Assembly: GCA_021413705.1 (NCBI GenBank)
Contig: JAIOPX010000144.1
Coordinates: forward strand, 1-32,006
Source of the DNA: Planctomycetota bacterium
Lineage (GTDB): Bacteria > Planctomycetota > Planctomycetia > Pirellulales > UBA7805
DNA: 32,006 nucleotides
Reading direction: 5' to 3'
Shown one piece after another: positions 32,004-32,006 of this stretch. The notes below the pieces were generated by a model. That model was not told where the DNA came from and searched no databases. It saw only the letters and a program-made list of their open reading frames with translations. Each line of letters starts with the position of its first letter. The stretch's first letter is position 1. A program made the position numbers and the translations under genes.

Positions 32004-32006
32004 ATA

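Overview
The window is GC-rich and comes from a Gram-negative bacterium, most likely a member of Planctomycetota close to Pirellulales. Pointers to this are an ABC-2 permease fused to a GldG-like domain, a giant Q/S/K-rich DUF4175-type membrane protein, a PEP-CTERM exported protein, LPS genes (lpxK, hldE), and an unusual density of short interspersed palindromes. Family assignments come from reading the translations by eye; no search was run.

Region 1 (1-10926, all minus strand). This holds the 5' part of a GldF/GldG-like permease, its ATPase, L-aspartate oxidase nadB, a small exported protein, the 1457-aa DUF4175-like protein and a PEP-CTERM protein. Two of these genes are broken as written. 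nadB carries an exact 38-bp tandem duplication that shifts the frame. The PEP-CTERM gene has a -1 frameshift, probably at an internal deletion.

Region 2 (11075-21355, all minus strand). This is a nearly complete chemosensory operon, in transcription order cheW, a soluble PAS-PAS methyl-accepting protein, cheR, cheA, cheC-like, cheD, cheY, cheB, a receiver-SpoIIE/PP2C phosphatase and a small membrane protein. No flagellar or pilus gene is seen. A decayed HPt-like fragment lies just upstream of cheW.

Region 3 (21908-32003). This holds NAD-type isocitrate dehydrogenase, an exported protein of unknown function, lpxK, hldE, a RAYT transposase island, a radical SAM protein, a Gfo/Idh oxidoreductase, a WaaE-like glycosyltransferase and a TylF-like methyltransferase. 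LpxK and HldE supply lipid A and heptose steps. The last four fit surface glycan synthesis or modification.

The most striking feature is the repeat content. A REP-associated tyrosine transposase (RAYT) is flanked by three head-to-head REP pairs of about 122-145 bp. Their stems vary in sequence but keep pairing, and one REP carries the transposase's own ribosome binding site. The island fills the gap between the stop codons of hldE and the radical SAM gene. At least seven other palindrome or inverted-repeat families lie elsewhere, several beginning with GTAG. Two of them lie inside reading frames (nadB and the glycosyltransferase N-terminus). Three kinds of simple-sequence repeat also sit next to gene starts. 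No tRNA, rRNA or CRISPR array was seen.
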